64,000 nucleotides of DNA, taken from NCBI GenBank assembly GCA_022827785.1, contig JAJEIM010000003.1:1-64000 (forward strand). The letters are read 5' to 3'. The position numbers and the translations under genes were made by a program. The notes below the pieces were generated by a model that saw only the letters and a program-made list of their open reading frames with translations, made no database searches and was not told the DNA's origin. Source of the DNA: Acidimicrobiia bacterium. GTDB lineage: Bacteria; Actinomycetota; Acidimicrobiia; Spongiisociales; Spongiisociaceae. The first letter of the stretch is position 1. Every line of letters begins with the position of its first letter. Of this stretch, positions 17,403-25,729 are shown piece after piece.

Positions 17403-19151
17403 CTAGCCGGCGCGATTCAGGGTCGCGAACCAGAGAAGCCCGTCGGGATGGAGCGTGAACCCACCGATGTCCTCACGCATCGCCAGCGTGAAGTTGGCAT
17501 TGGCAAGCCACAGCATCGGTGCCGCGTCGACCAATCGGGTCACTGCCTCCCGGTAGGGCTCGCGCCGTCCCGGATCCGAGACTACCGAAGCCGTTTCGTC
17601 GAGGATCTCATCGATCCGCGGGTCCACGAAGCCGGTCCAGTTGATCGCCGCGTCCTGCGAATCCCACCACAGGAAGAACTGGTAGTAGGGGTCATCGACG
17701 TAGTCGAGGAGACCGCCCCGGAAGGCCATACCTCCGTAGGTGAGGCCGAACAGGTGATCGAACATCTCGGCCCCGGTGACAGGACGGATGCTCATGTCAA
17801 TCCCAAGGTCGGCGAATTGCGCCTTGAGGTTCGTAGCGACCGCCTCATCGAGTGGGACGTTCTGGCGGATGACCATCTCGAACTCGAACCCGTCGGCATA
17901 GCCGGCTTCCGCCATGAGCTGCCGAGCCCTGTCGGGATCATGCTCGTAGAGCCACGCGTCCTCCAGGTTGTACAGGTCGAAGAACCTGGAATTCACCGAT
18001 ATGGGCCCTTGGCTCGGGACGGCCTGGCCATTCAGGACGCCGTTGACTATCGCGTTGTAGTCGACCGCGTAGGACATCGCCTTACGCAAGGTCACGTTGT
18101 CGAACGGCGGGGCCTGGTTGTTCATCAGTACGTTGATCCCGTTCCGGTCGGGGACCGACAGAACCTTCACACCGTCCGAAGTAGCTGCGGTAGCCAACTG
18201 CTGTACGGATAGATCGAGGGCGATGTCCACATCACCGCTCTGTAGCAGGGCGAGACGGTTGGCCGCCTCGGGCACCGTCAGCAACTCCACCGTCTCGAAG
18301 TAGGGCTGGAAACCCGTCCAGGTGGGGTTGCGCTTCAGAACCATGCGCGATCCGCGCTCCCAGCTGTCCACCACGTAGCGGCCGTTGCCGGCGTAGTTCT
18401 GCTTGAGCCAGTCCCGGCCCCAGGGATCGTCATCGGTGGAATTCGCCTGGATGGTCACGCTGTCCATGATGCCCATGGTCTGGTCTCTCATCAGCGGCAG
18501 CACGATCGTGGAAGGCCTGGCGTTGTGAACGACGAGCGTCCGATCATCGACCCGCTCGATCTGGTCGATCGATGTCACGCCGATGTTGCCCCAGACCCAG
18601 GCCGGTCCGGCCGGTCCGGTGGCAAGCGCCCGGTTGATCGTGTAGATCGCGTCGTCAACGGTTACCGGGTTGCCACTGGTCGGGAACGTCAGATTCTGAC
18701 GGAGCTTAAGGGTGATCGTCTGGAAGTCATCGCTGAAGTCCCACGACTCGATCCACTGACCCTCGAAGGAGGTGGTGTCGGCATAGGAGAAGCCGCCCAC
18801 ATCAGGACCGGGACGGTACTGGACGGGCTGCATGTAGACGTTCTTCAGGACCAGGTTGGTCAGCTGTGCCGAGCCCAGGGCGGGGTCGAGCTGCTCCACG
18901 TCATCGGCGATGGCGATACGGAGCGTGCGCGCCTCGGAGTCGTCGACCATCACCTCGACGGTCTCGGTCACCACCACTTCCTCGGTGACCACCACTTCCT
19001 CGGTCACGACCACTTCCTCGGTCTCGGTCACGATGGATGTAACCACCACCGTCTCGGTGACGGTCTCAGTACCGCCACAAGCAGCGGCGACCATCGCCAG
19101 ACCGAGCACGAGCGCCATGACGGGTGGCGTCCGTTTCCAAAGCATCTTCAT
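17403..19151 (-). CDS. Substrate-binding lipoprotein, SBP_bac_5/DppA family
   Basis: 582 residues. A basic N-terminus and hydrophobic segment lead to the lipobox VAAAC, so it is a lipid-anchored extracellular receptor. The mature N-terminus has an unusual valine/threonine/glutamate linker with an EEVVVT hexapeptide repeated three times (about residues 32-55). The body contains the family-5 features (LDPALGSAQLTN near the start, LRKAMSYAVDYNAIV later). Start at 19151 behind AGGAGGGCGAGT. It delivers the ligand to the DppBCDF-like importer encoded downstream. The ligand is unknown; a peptide-like or cyclic amide compound that HyuAB then opens is the simplest reading. Confidence 0.92.
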   Translation of the reverse strand: MKMLWKRTPPVMALVLGLAMVAAACGGTETVTETVVVTSIVTETEEVVVTEEVVVTEEVVVTETVEVMVDDSEARTLRIAIADDVEQLDPALGSAQLTNLVLKNVYMQPVQYRPGPDVGGFSYADTTSFEGQWIESWDFSDDFQTITLKLRQNLTFPTSGNPVTVDDAIYTINRALATGPAGPAWVWGNIGVTSIDQIERVDDRTLVVHNARPSTIVLPLMRDQTMGIMDSVTIQANSTDDDPWGRDWLKQNYAGNGRYVVDSWERGSRMVLKRNPTWTGFQPYFETVELLTVPEAANRLALLQSGDVDIALDLSVQQLATAATSDGVKVLSVPDRNGINVLMNNQAPPFDNVTLRKAMSYAVDYNAIVNGVLNGQAVPSQGPISVNSRFFDLYNLEDAWLYEHDPDRARQLMAEAGYADGFEFEMVIRQNVPLDEAVATNLKAQFADLGIDMSIRPVTGAEMFDHLFGLTYGGMAFRGGLLDYVDDPYYQFFLWWDSQDAAINWTGFVDPRIDEILDETASVVSDPGRREPYREAVTRLVDAAPMLWLANANFTLAMREDIGGFTLHPDGLLWFATLNRAG

Positions 19152-19308
19152 ACTCGCCCTCCTGAAGGCTGGGGAACAGATGTCATCATATTTGCCGCGC
19201 CGAGCGATCCGCAACTTGAATCGCGCTGCGTGTAGGGCGAGGAACGGGAGGTAGAGGTCTGGCGTGAGAGCCGAATGGGTACCCGTCCGGGTAGTGGCGA
19301 AGCTCCTG

Positions 19309-20064
19309 CTACTCCCGGTCCGCCATGAAGCTCTCCCACCACGTCACGCAGAGCTCCTCGATATCCCCCTCGGCGGCGCGGTAGTCGTACCAGCTGTTCA
19401 GCCAGTTGAGGAATCTCGGATCGCCGGGGCGGATCGAGATCTTGTTGTACCCCCGCGACAGGATCACCAGCGTGCCGTCCGGCTCTCGCAACAGTCCCAG
19501 TTCTGGATTGAGTTCCAGGTATCGCCGCGTGACCGCGTCGCCGATGACAGCATCGACCTGTCCGTCGAGCAGCAACCGGGTCGGATCCGGAGACTCCACC
19601 ACGGTCGCCGCCGGGAAAAAGCGCCCGGCAACGTCTCTGTTGCTCGATCCATGCCACACCCCGATCCGGAGACCCTCCCGATCCAGTGACTCGACCCCTT
19701 GGTGCGCCCTCTCGGTCGGCACCTGACAGGTGACACGGATCTGCATCAGGCGACCCATCACGAACTCCAGTCGGAGGGCCCTCTGAGGGAAAAGGGTGTG
19801 CTTGGGAAGAAGGTCCACCGTCCGGTTGAACAGTGCGGGAATCTGGTCCGGCCAGAGGATCTCCACGATATCGAGCTCAACGCCGAGGTCCGACGCGATC
19901 ATCGCACCGACCCTCGGTGCCAGACCGTCCGGTTCGCCGGTCTCGGGATCCCGGAACATCTCGGGCGGATCTCCCGTATCGGGGTGACCCAGAAACTCGA
20001 TGGGAATCCTCAGGGAACCACGGTCCAGAATCTCGTCCAGCGCCGAATCCAACCCGACAGGCAT
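19309..20064 (-). CDS. Solute-binding-protein family 3 fold, without signal peptide
   Basis: 251 residues resembling amino-acid-type periplasmic binding proteins (family 3): RGSLRIPIEFLGHP near the start, DGLAPRVGAMIASDLGVEL, the LLDGQVDAVIGDAVTRRYLELNPEL hinge segment and DPRFLNWLNSWYD near the end. It starts with a strong GCAGGAGGAA site at 20064 and has no hydrophobic leader, so it should stay in the cytosol unless another start is used. Known signal-less relatives are enzymes (cyclohexadienyl dehydratase type) or sensor domains. It is first in a same-strand row ending with the duplicated hyuB genes. Function not assignable. Confidence 0.75.
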   Translation of the reverse strand: MPVGLDSALDEILDRGSLRIPIEFLGHPDTGDPPEMFRDPETGEPDGLAPRVGAMIASDLGVELDIVEILWPDQIPALFNRTVDLLPKHTLFPQRALRLEFVMGRLMQIRVTCQVPTERAHQGVESLDREGLRIGVWHGSSNRDVAGRFFPAATVVESPDPTRLLLDGQVDAVIGDAVTRRYLELNPELGLLREPDGTLVILSRGYNKISIRPGDPRFLNWLNSWYDYRAAEGDIEELCVTWWESFMADRE

Positions 20065-20440
20065 TGGTGTTCCTCCTGCAAGCGCACCCGGCGGAGGCCC
20101 TCCGCTCTTGACCAACACCCTAGACGGCCACTACTGCCACGCCGGACCCGAGCGGCGAGCCGGTGCTCTTGCCAGCATCTGGCCCGACCTCCCATGGGCC
20201 GCATGTACGATCTCCCACGAGCTCGCAACGGTTGCGGCCCGATACCTGTGATCAGACCGGCCGGTATGCCGGACAGGACACGACCGTGACGAAGAGGCGA
20301 TCGGATGCCGAGAATGGGACCCCGCCTGAGGGCTGGGTAGACAACCTCTGGAGGGACGGACGCGGGCGGCAGCCACCCTTTGGTCGCACTCCGTCGGCGA
20401 TCCCACGACACCAGCCGAGAGATTCAGGATCGTTCTGCCG
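20065..20440. other. Intergenic region between divergent genes; no gene seen
   Basis: 376 bp separate the signal-less binding-fold gene (minus strand) from the DMT-like permease gene (plus strand). The region must hold both promoters. The GGAGGAA ribosome site of the minus-strand gene is at its left end. Open frames crossing it lack family features or ribosome sites, and no clear palindrome or canonical -35/-10 pair was found. Confidence 0.6.
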
Positions 20441-21463
20441 ATGAACCCGACCACCAAGGGGACATTATGGGCTCTGGCCGCGGTCACCACCAGCTCCTGC
20501 TTGCCCCTGTTGTTTGTCTATACCCACAACAGCGCCGACCCTTTCGCGTGGCGTTCGTGGCTACTGGTCTTCCAGGTCCTGACCATGCTCCCGATCTTCT
20601 TCGTCGTACCGAGCAGACGGAGACAATGGCGAGCGAGCGCCCGTCGCCTGCTGTCGTATTGGGGAGCCGGCGGAGAGCCGCGCCGCGTCCGGACCTCTCT
20701 GGACCTGTTGCGAACCCCGGCCGTATGGATGGCGGTTTCCCTGGCCGTAGACCTCGCCTTCTGGGTGTGGGCAGCCACCCTGATCGACCCGCTGGTGGTG
20801 ACCATCATCTTCCAGCTGATGCTTATCGGAATGGTATGGCTGGCCGCCCGGCTGGGGACGAGGCTCTCCAACGCGAAACAAACCTCCCCGCATGTCATGG
20901 GCAGGATGCACTGGATGCTGATGATCCTCTCCTTCGCGGGCGCCGCCGTGGTCATCTGGTCGGAGACCGGCGCGGTAGCGACCTTGAACTGGACAGGGAT
21001 ACTCGTGGCGTTGGCAGGTACCGCCGCCGCCAGCGGAGGCCTCTGGACAGCGGTATCCACGGGACGCCTGATGGCTTGGCCCGGCGACGACCCGAACGAT
21101 CTGGTGTGGAACGCCACTTTCGCGGCAGTCGCGGGAAGGCTCGGCGCCCTCCCCCTGACCCTGCTGGGTAGCGCCCTGTTCTTTCCGTCCGCCAGCGTCG
21201 GGCTCGCCCCGACCACCGCCGGTCTCCTAGCACTCGCCGGCGCCGTGGACGCGGTCGGCTCCCTGGCCCACCGGTATTCCCTGTACACCACATCCAGCCT
21301 GAGCGTTCAACGCGTCATGTTCCTCTCCCCCGCCCTCCAGATGCTCTGGCTCTGGACCTTGGCCGACGTGTCGATCGCTAACCCCCAAGCCCTACTGGTC
21401 GGCACCGGGGTAGTGCTACTCGCCAACCTCGGATGGCAGACCACCCGCCCATCGACGCCCTGA
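20441..21463 (+). CDS. EamA/DMT-like multi-pass membrane transporter
   Basis: 340 residues with about ten hydrophobic segments in two five-helix halves, the drug/metabolite transporter layout. Helices are broken by short basic loops (PSRRRQWRASARRLL). I see no strongly diagnostic motif, so the family call rests on topology, length and general resemblance. The ribosome site is weak. It ends 25 bp before the convergent SDR gene. Substrate unknown. Confidence 0.7.
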   Translation: MNPTTKGTLWALAAVTTSSCLPLLFVYTHNSADPFAWRSWLLVFQVLTMLPIFFVVPSRRRQWRASARRLLSYWGAGGEPRRVRTSLDLLRTPAVWMAVSLAVDLAFWVWAATLIDPLVVTIIFQLMLIGMVWLAARLGTRLSNAKQTSPHVMGRMHWMLMILSFAGAAVVIWSETGAVATLNWTGILVALAGTAAASGGLWTAVSTGRLMAWPGDDPNDLVWNATFAAVAGRLGALPLTLLGSALFFPSASVGLAPTTAGLLALAGAVDAVGSLAHRYSLYTTSSLSVQRVMFLSPALQMLWLWTLADVSIANPQALLVGTGVVLLANLGWQTTRPSTP

Positions 21464-21488
21464 CCCTCCCCTCCCAGGAGCGGGGGAC

Positions 21489-22253
21489 TCAGCGCATGTA
21501 GCTGGCGCCGTTGATGTCGATGGTGGCGCCGGACAGGTGGCGGCAGTCACCCCTCGACAGGAACACCACGATGCGGGCGATCTCCACCGGGGGGATCCAC
21601 TCCCCCATGGCAAGCTCGCCGGCCGTGCCTTCCTCGCCGCCGAATTGCTCGGCTGCGTCGATGGACATGTCGGTGCGCACCATTCCCGGAGCGATGTTGA
21701 AGGCGACCACGCCTTGGCGCGCGTAGTCACCCGCCACCGATTTGGTCAGGGCGGTCAGCGCTCCCTTGGAGGCGCTGTAGGCGGCCATGGCGGCTCGACC
21801 GGCCCGGTAGGCCAGCCAGCTGGACAGGCTGATCACCGTTCCCTCGCCGTTTGCGACGAAGTGACGGACTGCGGAGCGGGTGAGGCGGGCCGGCTCGACG
21901 ACGTTCACCTGCCAGGTGGCCTGCCAGATACGGTCCCATTCGTCCTCCGTACCGTCCCAATCGAGTTCCGCCAGGATGGCGGCGTTGTTGACCAGCACGT
22001 CGACCCGGCCCTTCCAAGCGACCGCCTGGTCCCAGACCGTGTTTCCCGCCCGGCGCTTCGCGAAGTCGGCTTGTACAAGGAGCTTGCGGTCGGGTGGCAA
22101 CTCGGCGGTTGCCTCCTCGGCCCCATGCTTCGTGCTGGCGTAATGGGCCACCACCGAGGCGCCGGCCCGTCCCAACTCTCGGGCGATCTCGAAACCGATG
22201 CCCCTCGAGGCCCCGGTCACCAGGATCACCTTGCCCTCGAGCGGTTGTGCCAT
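21489..22253 (-). CDS. SDR-family NAD(P)-dependent oxidoreductase
   Basis: 254-residue classical short-chain dehydrogenase. The cofactor motif TGASRGIG is at residues 13-20, VLVNNAAI marks the central strand, and the catalytic YSASK follows the conserved serine (VISLSSW). PGMVRTDM and the C-terminal SGATIDINGASYM are typical of the FabG-like branch. It lacks an acidic residue right after the Gly motif (VAHYAST), which slightly favours NADP. Divergent from the Asp/Glu racemase gene at 22373, with 119 bp between them. Substrate unknown. Confidence 0.92.
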   Translation of the reverse strand: MAQPLEGKVILVTGASRGIGFEIARELGRAGASVVAHYASTKHGAEEATAELPPDRKLLVQADFAKRRAGNTVWDQAVAWKGRVDVLVNNAAILAELDWDGTEDEWDRIWQATWQVNVVEPARLTRSAVRHFVANGEGTVISLSSWLAYRAGRAAMAAYSASKGALTALTKSVAGDYARQGVVAFNIAPGMVRTDMSIDAAEQFGGEEGTAGELAMGEWIPPVEIARIVVFLSRGDCRHLSGATIDINGASYMR

Positions 22254-22372
22254 TACTTCACCTCCCGGGTGGTTTCCTGCCGCGCCCGGCGAGGCCGAAC
22301 GATAAGATTCGAGTCCTACTGTATCCGAAGCGGGGTAGTGCTCCCGTAGTCCGGCAACCTCAGGAGGCAGGA

Positions 22373-23095
22373 ATGAAGATCACCTTCATCGAACCGATAG
22401 GGATCGACATCCACGTCCCGCGTGCCGTCTCGGTGCTCGAGAAGCACGCATCGAGCGGCGTCTTCGTCGAGGTGGTTCACCTCGACCTACCGCCGGAACT
22501 GACCGGCCCGATGCTCTCCCCGGTACCGCTGTACATGAACGAACTGATCGCCACGGTTCTCCGGGCCGAGGAGGAGGGCTCCGACGCCGCCATCATCGGG
22601 TGCTGCTCGGACCCTGCCCTGATGGAGGCACAGCGGTCGGTGAAGATACCGGTGATCGGTCCTCTTCAGGCCTCCGCGGCGCTGGCTGCCGGGCGGGGCC
22701 TCAACATCGGCATGCTCTTCCCCGACGAGCACGACTGGAAGACCACCGCCAACTGGGTGCGGGGCAACCTCCGGGCCTACGGGCTGTCGGACGCGGTGAG
22801 CGACATCGCCTTCGTGCCGATGCACGTGGATGGCGAGGACAGCCTGATCGGCAACATGGAGGTCACCGCCGAGATCGTCCAGGATCGGTTCCGCCGCCAG
22901 CTCCACGAGCAGGGAGTACCGGCCGCCCGGGCCATGCTGGAGCGAGGGCCCGTGGAAGCCATCCTGTTCGGCTGCACCATATGGGGAGGCATGATCCGGG
23001 AAGTGGCCCACCTCATCGACGCGGTGTGCATCGACCCGATGGTGGCGTCGCTCCACATGGCCGAGGCCCAGGTCCGGATCACCAACCTCACCTGA
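22373..23095 (+). CDS. Aspartate/glutamate (hydantoin) racemase family protein
   Basis: 240 residues. The two catalytic cysteines of the family are present: IIGCCSDPALMEA near residue 84 and ILFGCTIWGG near residue 205. The opening MKITFIEPIGI resembles hydantoin racemase and maleate isomerase relatives. The strong AGGAGGCAGG site fixes the start at 22373. The enzyme would interconvert enantiomers of an amino-acid or hydantoin-type compound by a two-base cysteine mechanism. With hyuAB nearby, hydantoin racemization is plausible but the genes are not in one operon. Confidence 0.85.
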   Translation: MKITFIEPIGIDIHVPRAVSVLEKHASSGVFVEVVHLDLPPELTGPMLSPVPLYMNELIATVLRAEEEGSDAAIIGCCSDPALMEAQRSVKIPVIGPLQASAALAAGRGLNIGMLFPDEHDWKTTANWVRGNLRAYGLSDAVSDIAFVPMHVDGEDSLIGNMEVTAEIVQDRFRRQLHEQGVPAARAMLERGPVEAILFGCTIWGGMIREVAHLIDAVCIDPMVASLHMAEAQVRITNLT

Positions 23096-23203
23096 TCGAT
23101 CACCCGACGGGCGCCGGGCCGACCTACACACTTTCACCGCACCCTGCCGGATGCGGCGGCTACAGGTGGTGCGTCGGAGGCGCGGGGTTCGACAAGCCCG
23201 GGA

Positions 23204-23521
23204 TCAGGCTTCTTCAGCCTCGTCCGGCGCGTGGCCGCGGAATGCCAGCATCGCCTGCTCGTCAGCCTTGGAATCCGTGGCGATGGAACGGAAGGGGCCG
23301 ATGAGGAACTCGACCAGGGTCTCCAGTCTTGCCAACCGTTCGCCGTGCTCCTTCTGCGTGGCTATCACCGCGTCGAAACGCCCGCTCATCTCGGCGCGGA
23401 ACCCGTTCAACTCTGCACGGAGTTGCTTGATCTCAGCGCGCAGCAGGATCAGCACCACGCCGGCCAGGCCGGCGACCAGCGAGATCAGCAGGTTGGTGAT
23501 AGCGTCCACGTCCATCAACAT
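23204..23521 (-). CDS. Small membrane-anchored coiled-coil protein
   Basis: 105 residues: one N-terminal transmembrane helix (ITNLLISLVAGLAGVVLILL) followed by a charged heptad-rich helix (RAEIKQLRAELNGFRAEMSGRFDAVIATQKEHGERL). The layout suggests a membrane-tethered coiled coil with the helical part in the cytosol. No family with known function is recognised. It has two nearby ATG starts (23521 and 23515) and no strong ribosome site. Its 3' end faces the racemase gene. Confidence 0.6.
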   Translation of the reverse strand: MLMDVDAITNLLISLVAGLAGVVLILLRAEIKQLRAELNGFRAEMSGRFDAVIATQKEHGERLARLETLVEFLIGPFRSIATDSKADEQAMLAFRGHAPDEAEEA

Positions 23522-23591
23522 ATTCTAATCGCTGGTTTATAACCCCTATTCTTCGCGTTCTCACGATCCCATCGGTGCTGAGACGGGGGGT

Positions 23592-23608
23592 ACCGGCCCG
23601 GAGCCGGT
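23592..23608. terminator. Candidate hairpin downstream of the hydroxyacyl-CoA-dehydrogenase-like gene
   Basis: ACCGGC-CCGGA-GCCGGT, a 6-bp stem with a 5-nt loop, sits 25 bp past the stop of the minus-strand gene ending at 23633. No T-run follows. Confidence 0.35.
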
Positions 23609-23632
23609 GATTCGCCTGAACGAGGCGGGTGG

Positions 23633-24604
23633 TCATCTGGAGCGGCGGCGGCGCTCCGACTCGAGATGCATCAACTCCCGGTCCCGCCATAGCACCTGCT
23701 CGTCCCGGCAGGACGGTGGGAATCTGGACTCCAGGTCCTCGGCCACCCGCTGGACCACGTCGGATTCCCACGGGTCTTCCTGACCGCGCTCAATCCCGAT
23801 CCGGCCGTAGGCACGTCCCATGAACCCGGCATGAGCGGCGATACCCCCACGGGTGTTCAACTCGGCAACAGCCAGGGGGCCGATCACCGACCACCGGCGG
23901 GCCAATCCTTCGGAAACCAGCAGGTCGAGATCACCTGGTGCGACCACTCCGTCCCTGACCAGGCACAGGGCCTCACGGAGCAGCGCACCCTGGAGCCGGT
24001 TGAACACCAGGCAATCGATCTCCTCGCGGACCATGATCGGGAGCATCCCGGCGCTGGAGAACAGTTCGCGGGTCGAATCCACCGTTTCCGGGGCCGTGAA
24101 CGGCGCCGGCGCCAGCTCGACCACCCGGATCAGGTAGGGCGGGTTGCCAGGGTGGGCGAGGAGGCAGCGCGAGCGGCCGGGAAGCTCTGCGGCGATGCCG
24201 GAGACGGTCATGGTGGAGGAGGAGCTGGCGAGCGTGGTGGCGGCGTCCGCCAGCCCATCCATCCTCTCGAACAGGTCGACCTTCAGCGGAAGGGACTCCG
24301 GGGCGCACTCCTGGACGTGTACGGCGCCGTCCAGCGCCTCGCCCAGATCGCCGGTGACCGCCAGCCGGGCGACGATCTCGGCGGGTGACTCGTCAATGAG
24401 ACCGAAGGCATCCAACTCGCCCAGCCGGACCTCCACCTCTTCGAGCAAGACCCGACGGCGGCCTCCGTCCGGTTCGAACACCGTGGTGACAAGCCCTGCC
24501 CGCGCGAAGACGATCGCCCAACCGACACCGATCGATCCTCCCCCGACTATGCCGATCCGACCGCGGCCACGGTCATGACTAGCCGGGAAGTCCGATCCTC
24601 CCAC
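23633..24604 (-). CDS. 3-hydroxyacyl-CoA dehydrogenase-family NAD-dependent oxidoreductase
   Basis: 323 residues. The Rossmann motif IGIVGGGSIGVGWA is at about residues 17-30 and an acidic residue after the second strand (TTVFEPD) indicates NAD. The conserved CAPESLPLKVDLF and HPGNPPYLIRVVEL segments place it near L-gulonate 3-dehydrogenase/lambda-crystallin and carnitine-dehydrogenase relatives rather than fatty-acid beta-oxidation enzymes. Likely cytosolic oxidation of a small hydroxy-acid. It follows the DapA-family gene on the same strand with a 42-bp gap, so they may be one transcript. Confidence 0.85.
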   Translation of the reverse strand: MGGSDFPASHDRGRGRIGIVGGGSIGVGWAIVFARAGLVTTVFEPDGGRRRVLLEEVEVRLGELDAFGLIDESPAEIVARLAVTGDLGEALDGAVHVQECAPESLPLKVDLFERMDGLADAATTLASSSSTMTVSGIAAELPGRSRCLLAHPGNPPYLIRVVELAPAPFTAPETVDSTRELFSSAGMLPIMVREEIDCLVFNRLQGALLREALCLVRDGVVAPGDLDLLVSEGLARRWSVIGPLAVAELNTRGGIAAHAGFMGRAYGRIGIERGQEDPWESDVVQRVAEDLESRFPPSCRDEQVLWRDRELMHLESERRRRSR

Positions 24605-24646
24605 TCGAGCGGTTAGTGACCTACCTGCGAAACAATCAGGCGTGGC

Positions 24647-25579
24647 CTAGAGACCGAATGAGTCGGCCAGCGACTCGGCTTCCTCGACCAGCGGCATCAA
24701 CCTCGCCATCCGCTCGCGTCCCTCCTCACCCAACTCCGCGTAGGTGGTCAGAGGCGCCCTCACGTCACCCATCGGGTGACCTACCGCGGCCGCGAGCGCC
24801 TTGGAGTAGCACTGGTGGCCGTAGGTGGGGTGGCCCTCGGCGATCGTGTGCTCGATCCGGTCGATCGGGCGCCAGATGGCCCGAGCGTCCTCGATGCGCC
24901 CCGCTTCGAGCAACTCGAAGATACGGCCCGAAGCCCGCGGGAGGTAGTTGCCGAACGGGTTGACGTACCCGATCGCACCGAGCAGGTAGGAGTCGACGAC
25001 CCACTCCCCGGCGTACACCTTCATCCGCCCCCCGGAGGCCTCTATCACCTCCGGCACGCGGGAGAGATGCAGGCTCGACTCCTTTACGTACTGCACCGAC
25101 TCCAACTCCAAGCACAGCTTGGCCTGGAGCTTGGCCGACATGTCCACATTGGAGGTGACCGGGTTGTTGTAGAGCATGATCGGTATCGAGATGGCCGCGT
25201 CGATCGCCTCGTAGTACCGGAAGATCTCGTCGTCGGTGGGTGTGTAGTAGTACGGCGGGATGATCATCACGCCGTCGGCGCCCAGGTCCTCCGCCTGGCG
25301 GCTGTGCCGGACGGCATTCGGGGTGTGGGCGTTCATCGTGCCGATGATCACCGGCATGCGCCCGTCGATGTGGTTGACGTAGGTCTCCACGAGTTGGCGG
25401 CGCTCCTCGTCGCTCACCGTCAGGAACTCCCCCGTGCTGCCCAGCGCGATGATGCCCGGCACGCCGACCTCTATCTGCCAGTCCAGGTAGTTCTTCAGCG
25501 CTCCGAAGTCGACGCCCGAAGCGTCCTCCGTGAAAGGTGTGACCGATACCGTGTAGCTGCCCCGAAACTCCTTGGCCAT
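24647..25579 (-). CDS. DapA/N-acetylneuraminate lyase-family aldolase
   Basis: 310-residue TIM-barrel class I aldolase or dehydratase. GSTGEF near residue 50 is the carboxylate-binding loop, MLYNNP carries the catalytic tyrosine, and YVKESS carries the Schiff-base lysine. The start is one of two adjacent ATGs (25582, 25579) behind CTGGAGGA; the second has better spacing. True dihydrodipicolinate synthase is unlikely because the gene sits with a catabolic dehydrogenase, not lysine genes. In hydroxyproline degradation a DapA-family deaminase works with an HcnB/SoxA-type dehydrogenase, and such a dehydrogenase is encoded 150 bp upstream here, so that class of reaction is one hypothesis. Confidence 0.88.
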   Translation of the reverse strand: MAKEFRGSYTVSVTPFTEDASGVDFGALKNYLDWQIEVGVPGIIALGSTGEFLTVSDEERRQLVETYVNHIDGRMPVIIGTMNAHTPNAVRHSRQAEDLGADGVMIIPPYYYTPTDDEIFRYYEAIDAAISIPIMLYNNPVTSNVDMSAKLQAKLCLELESVQYVKESSLHLSRVPEVIEASGGRMKVYAGEWVVDSYLLGAIGYVNPFGNYLPRASGRIFELLEAGRIEDARAIWRPIDRIEHTIAEGHPTYGHQCYSKALAAAVGHPMGDVRAPLTTYAELGEEGRERMARLMPLVEEAESLADSFGL

Positions 25580-25729
25580 CATTCCTCCAGTTGCCGGCCC
25601 CGTCACTCTAACCGACCGCCCGCCCGTGCCACCGGTGAGGGAACGAGCGCCTCGCGTTGAGACGCCCTTCTCAGGACGGACTCGAGGCCGCAATCGACCG
25701 ACCGCATGATGAGTCGTATTCGAACGCTG

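Noticed and set aside
18957-19022. Short spaced repeats that could suggest a CRISPR array
   Set aside because: They are in-frame codon repeats for a lipoprotein linker, with no unique spacers.
19699-20289. Plus-strand open frame over the intergenic region near 20100-20290
   Set aside because: Mostly antisense to the binding-fold gene and Arg/Pro-rich; no ribosome site.
24647-25579. Housekeeping dihydrodipicolinate synthase
   Set aside because: Family motifs fit, but the neighbours are catabolic and no lysine genes are near, so a broader aldolase/deaminase role was preferred.
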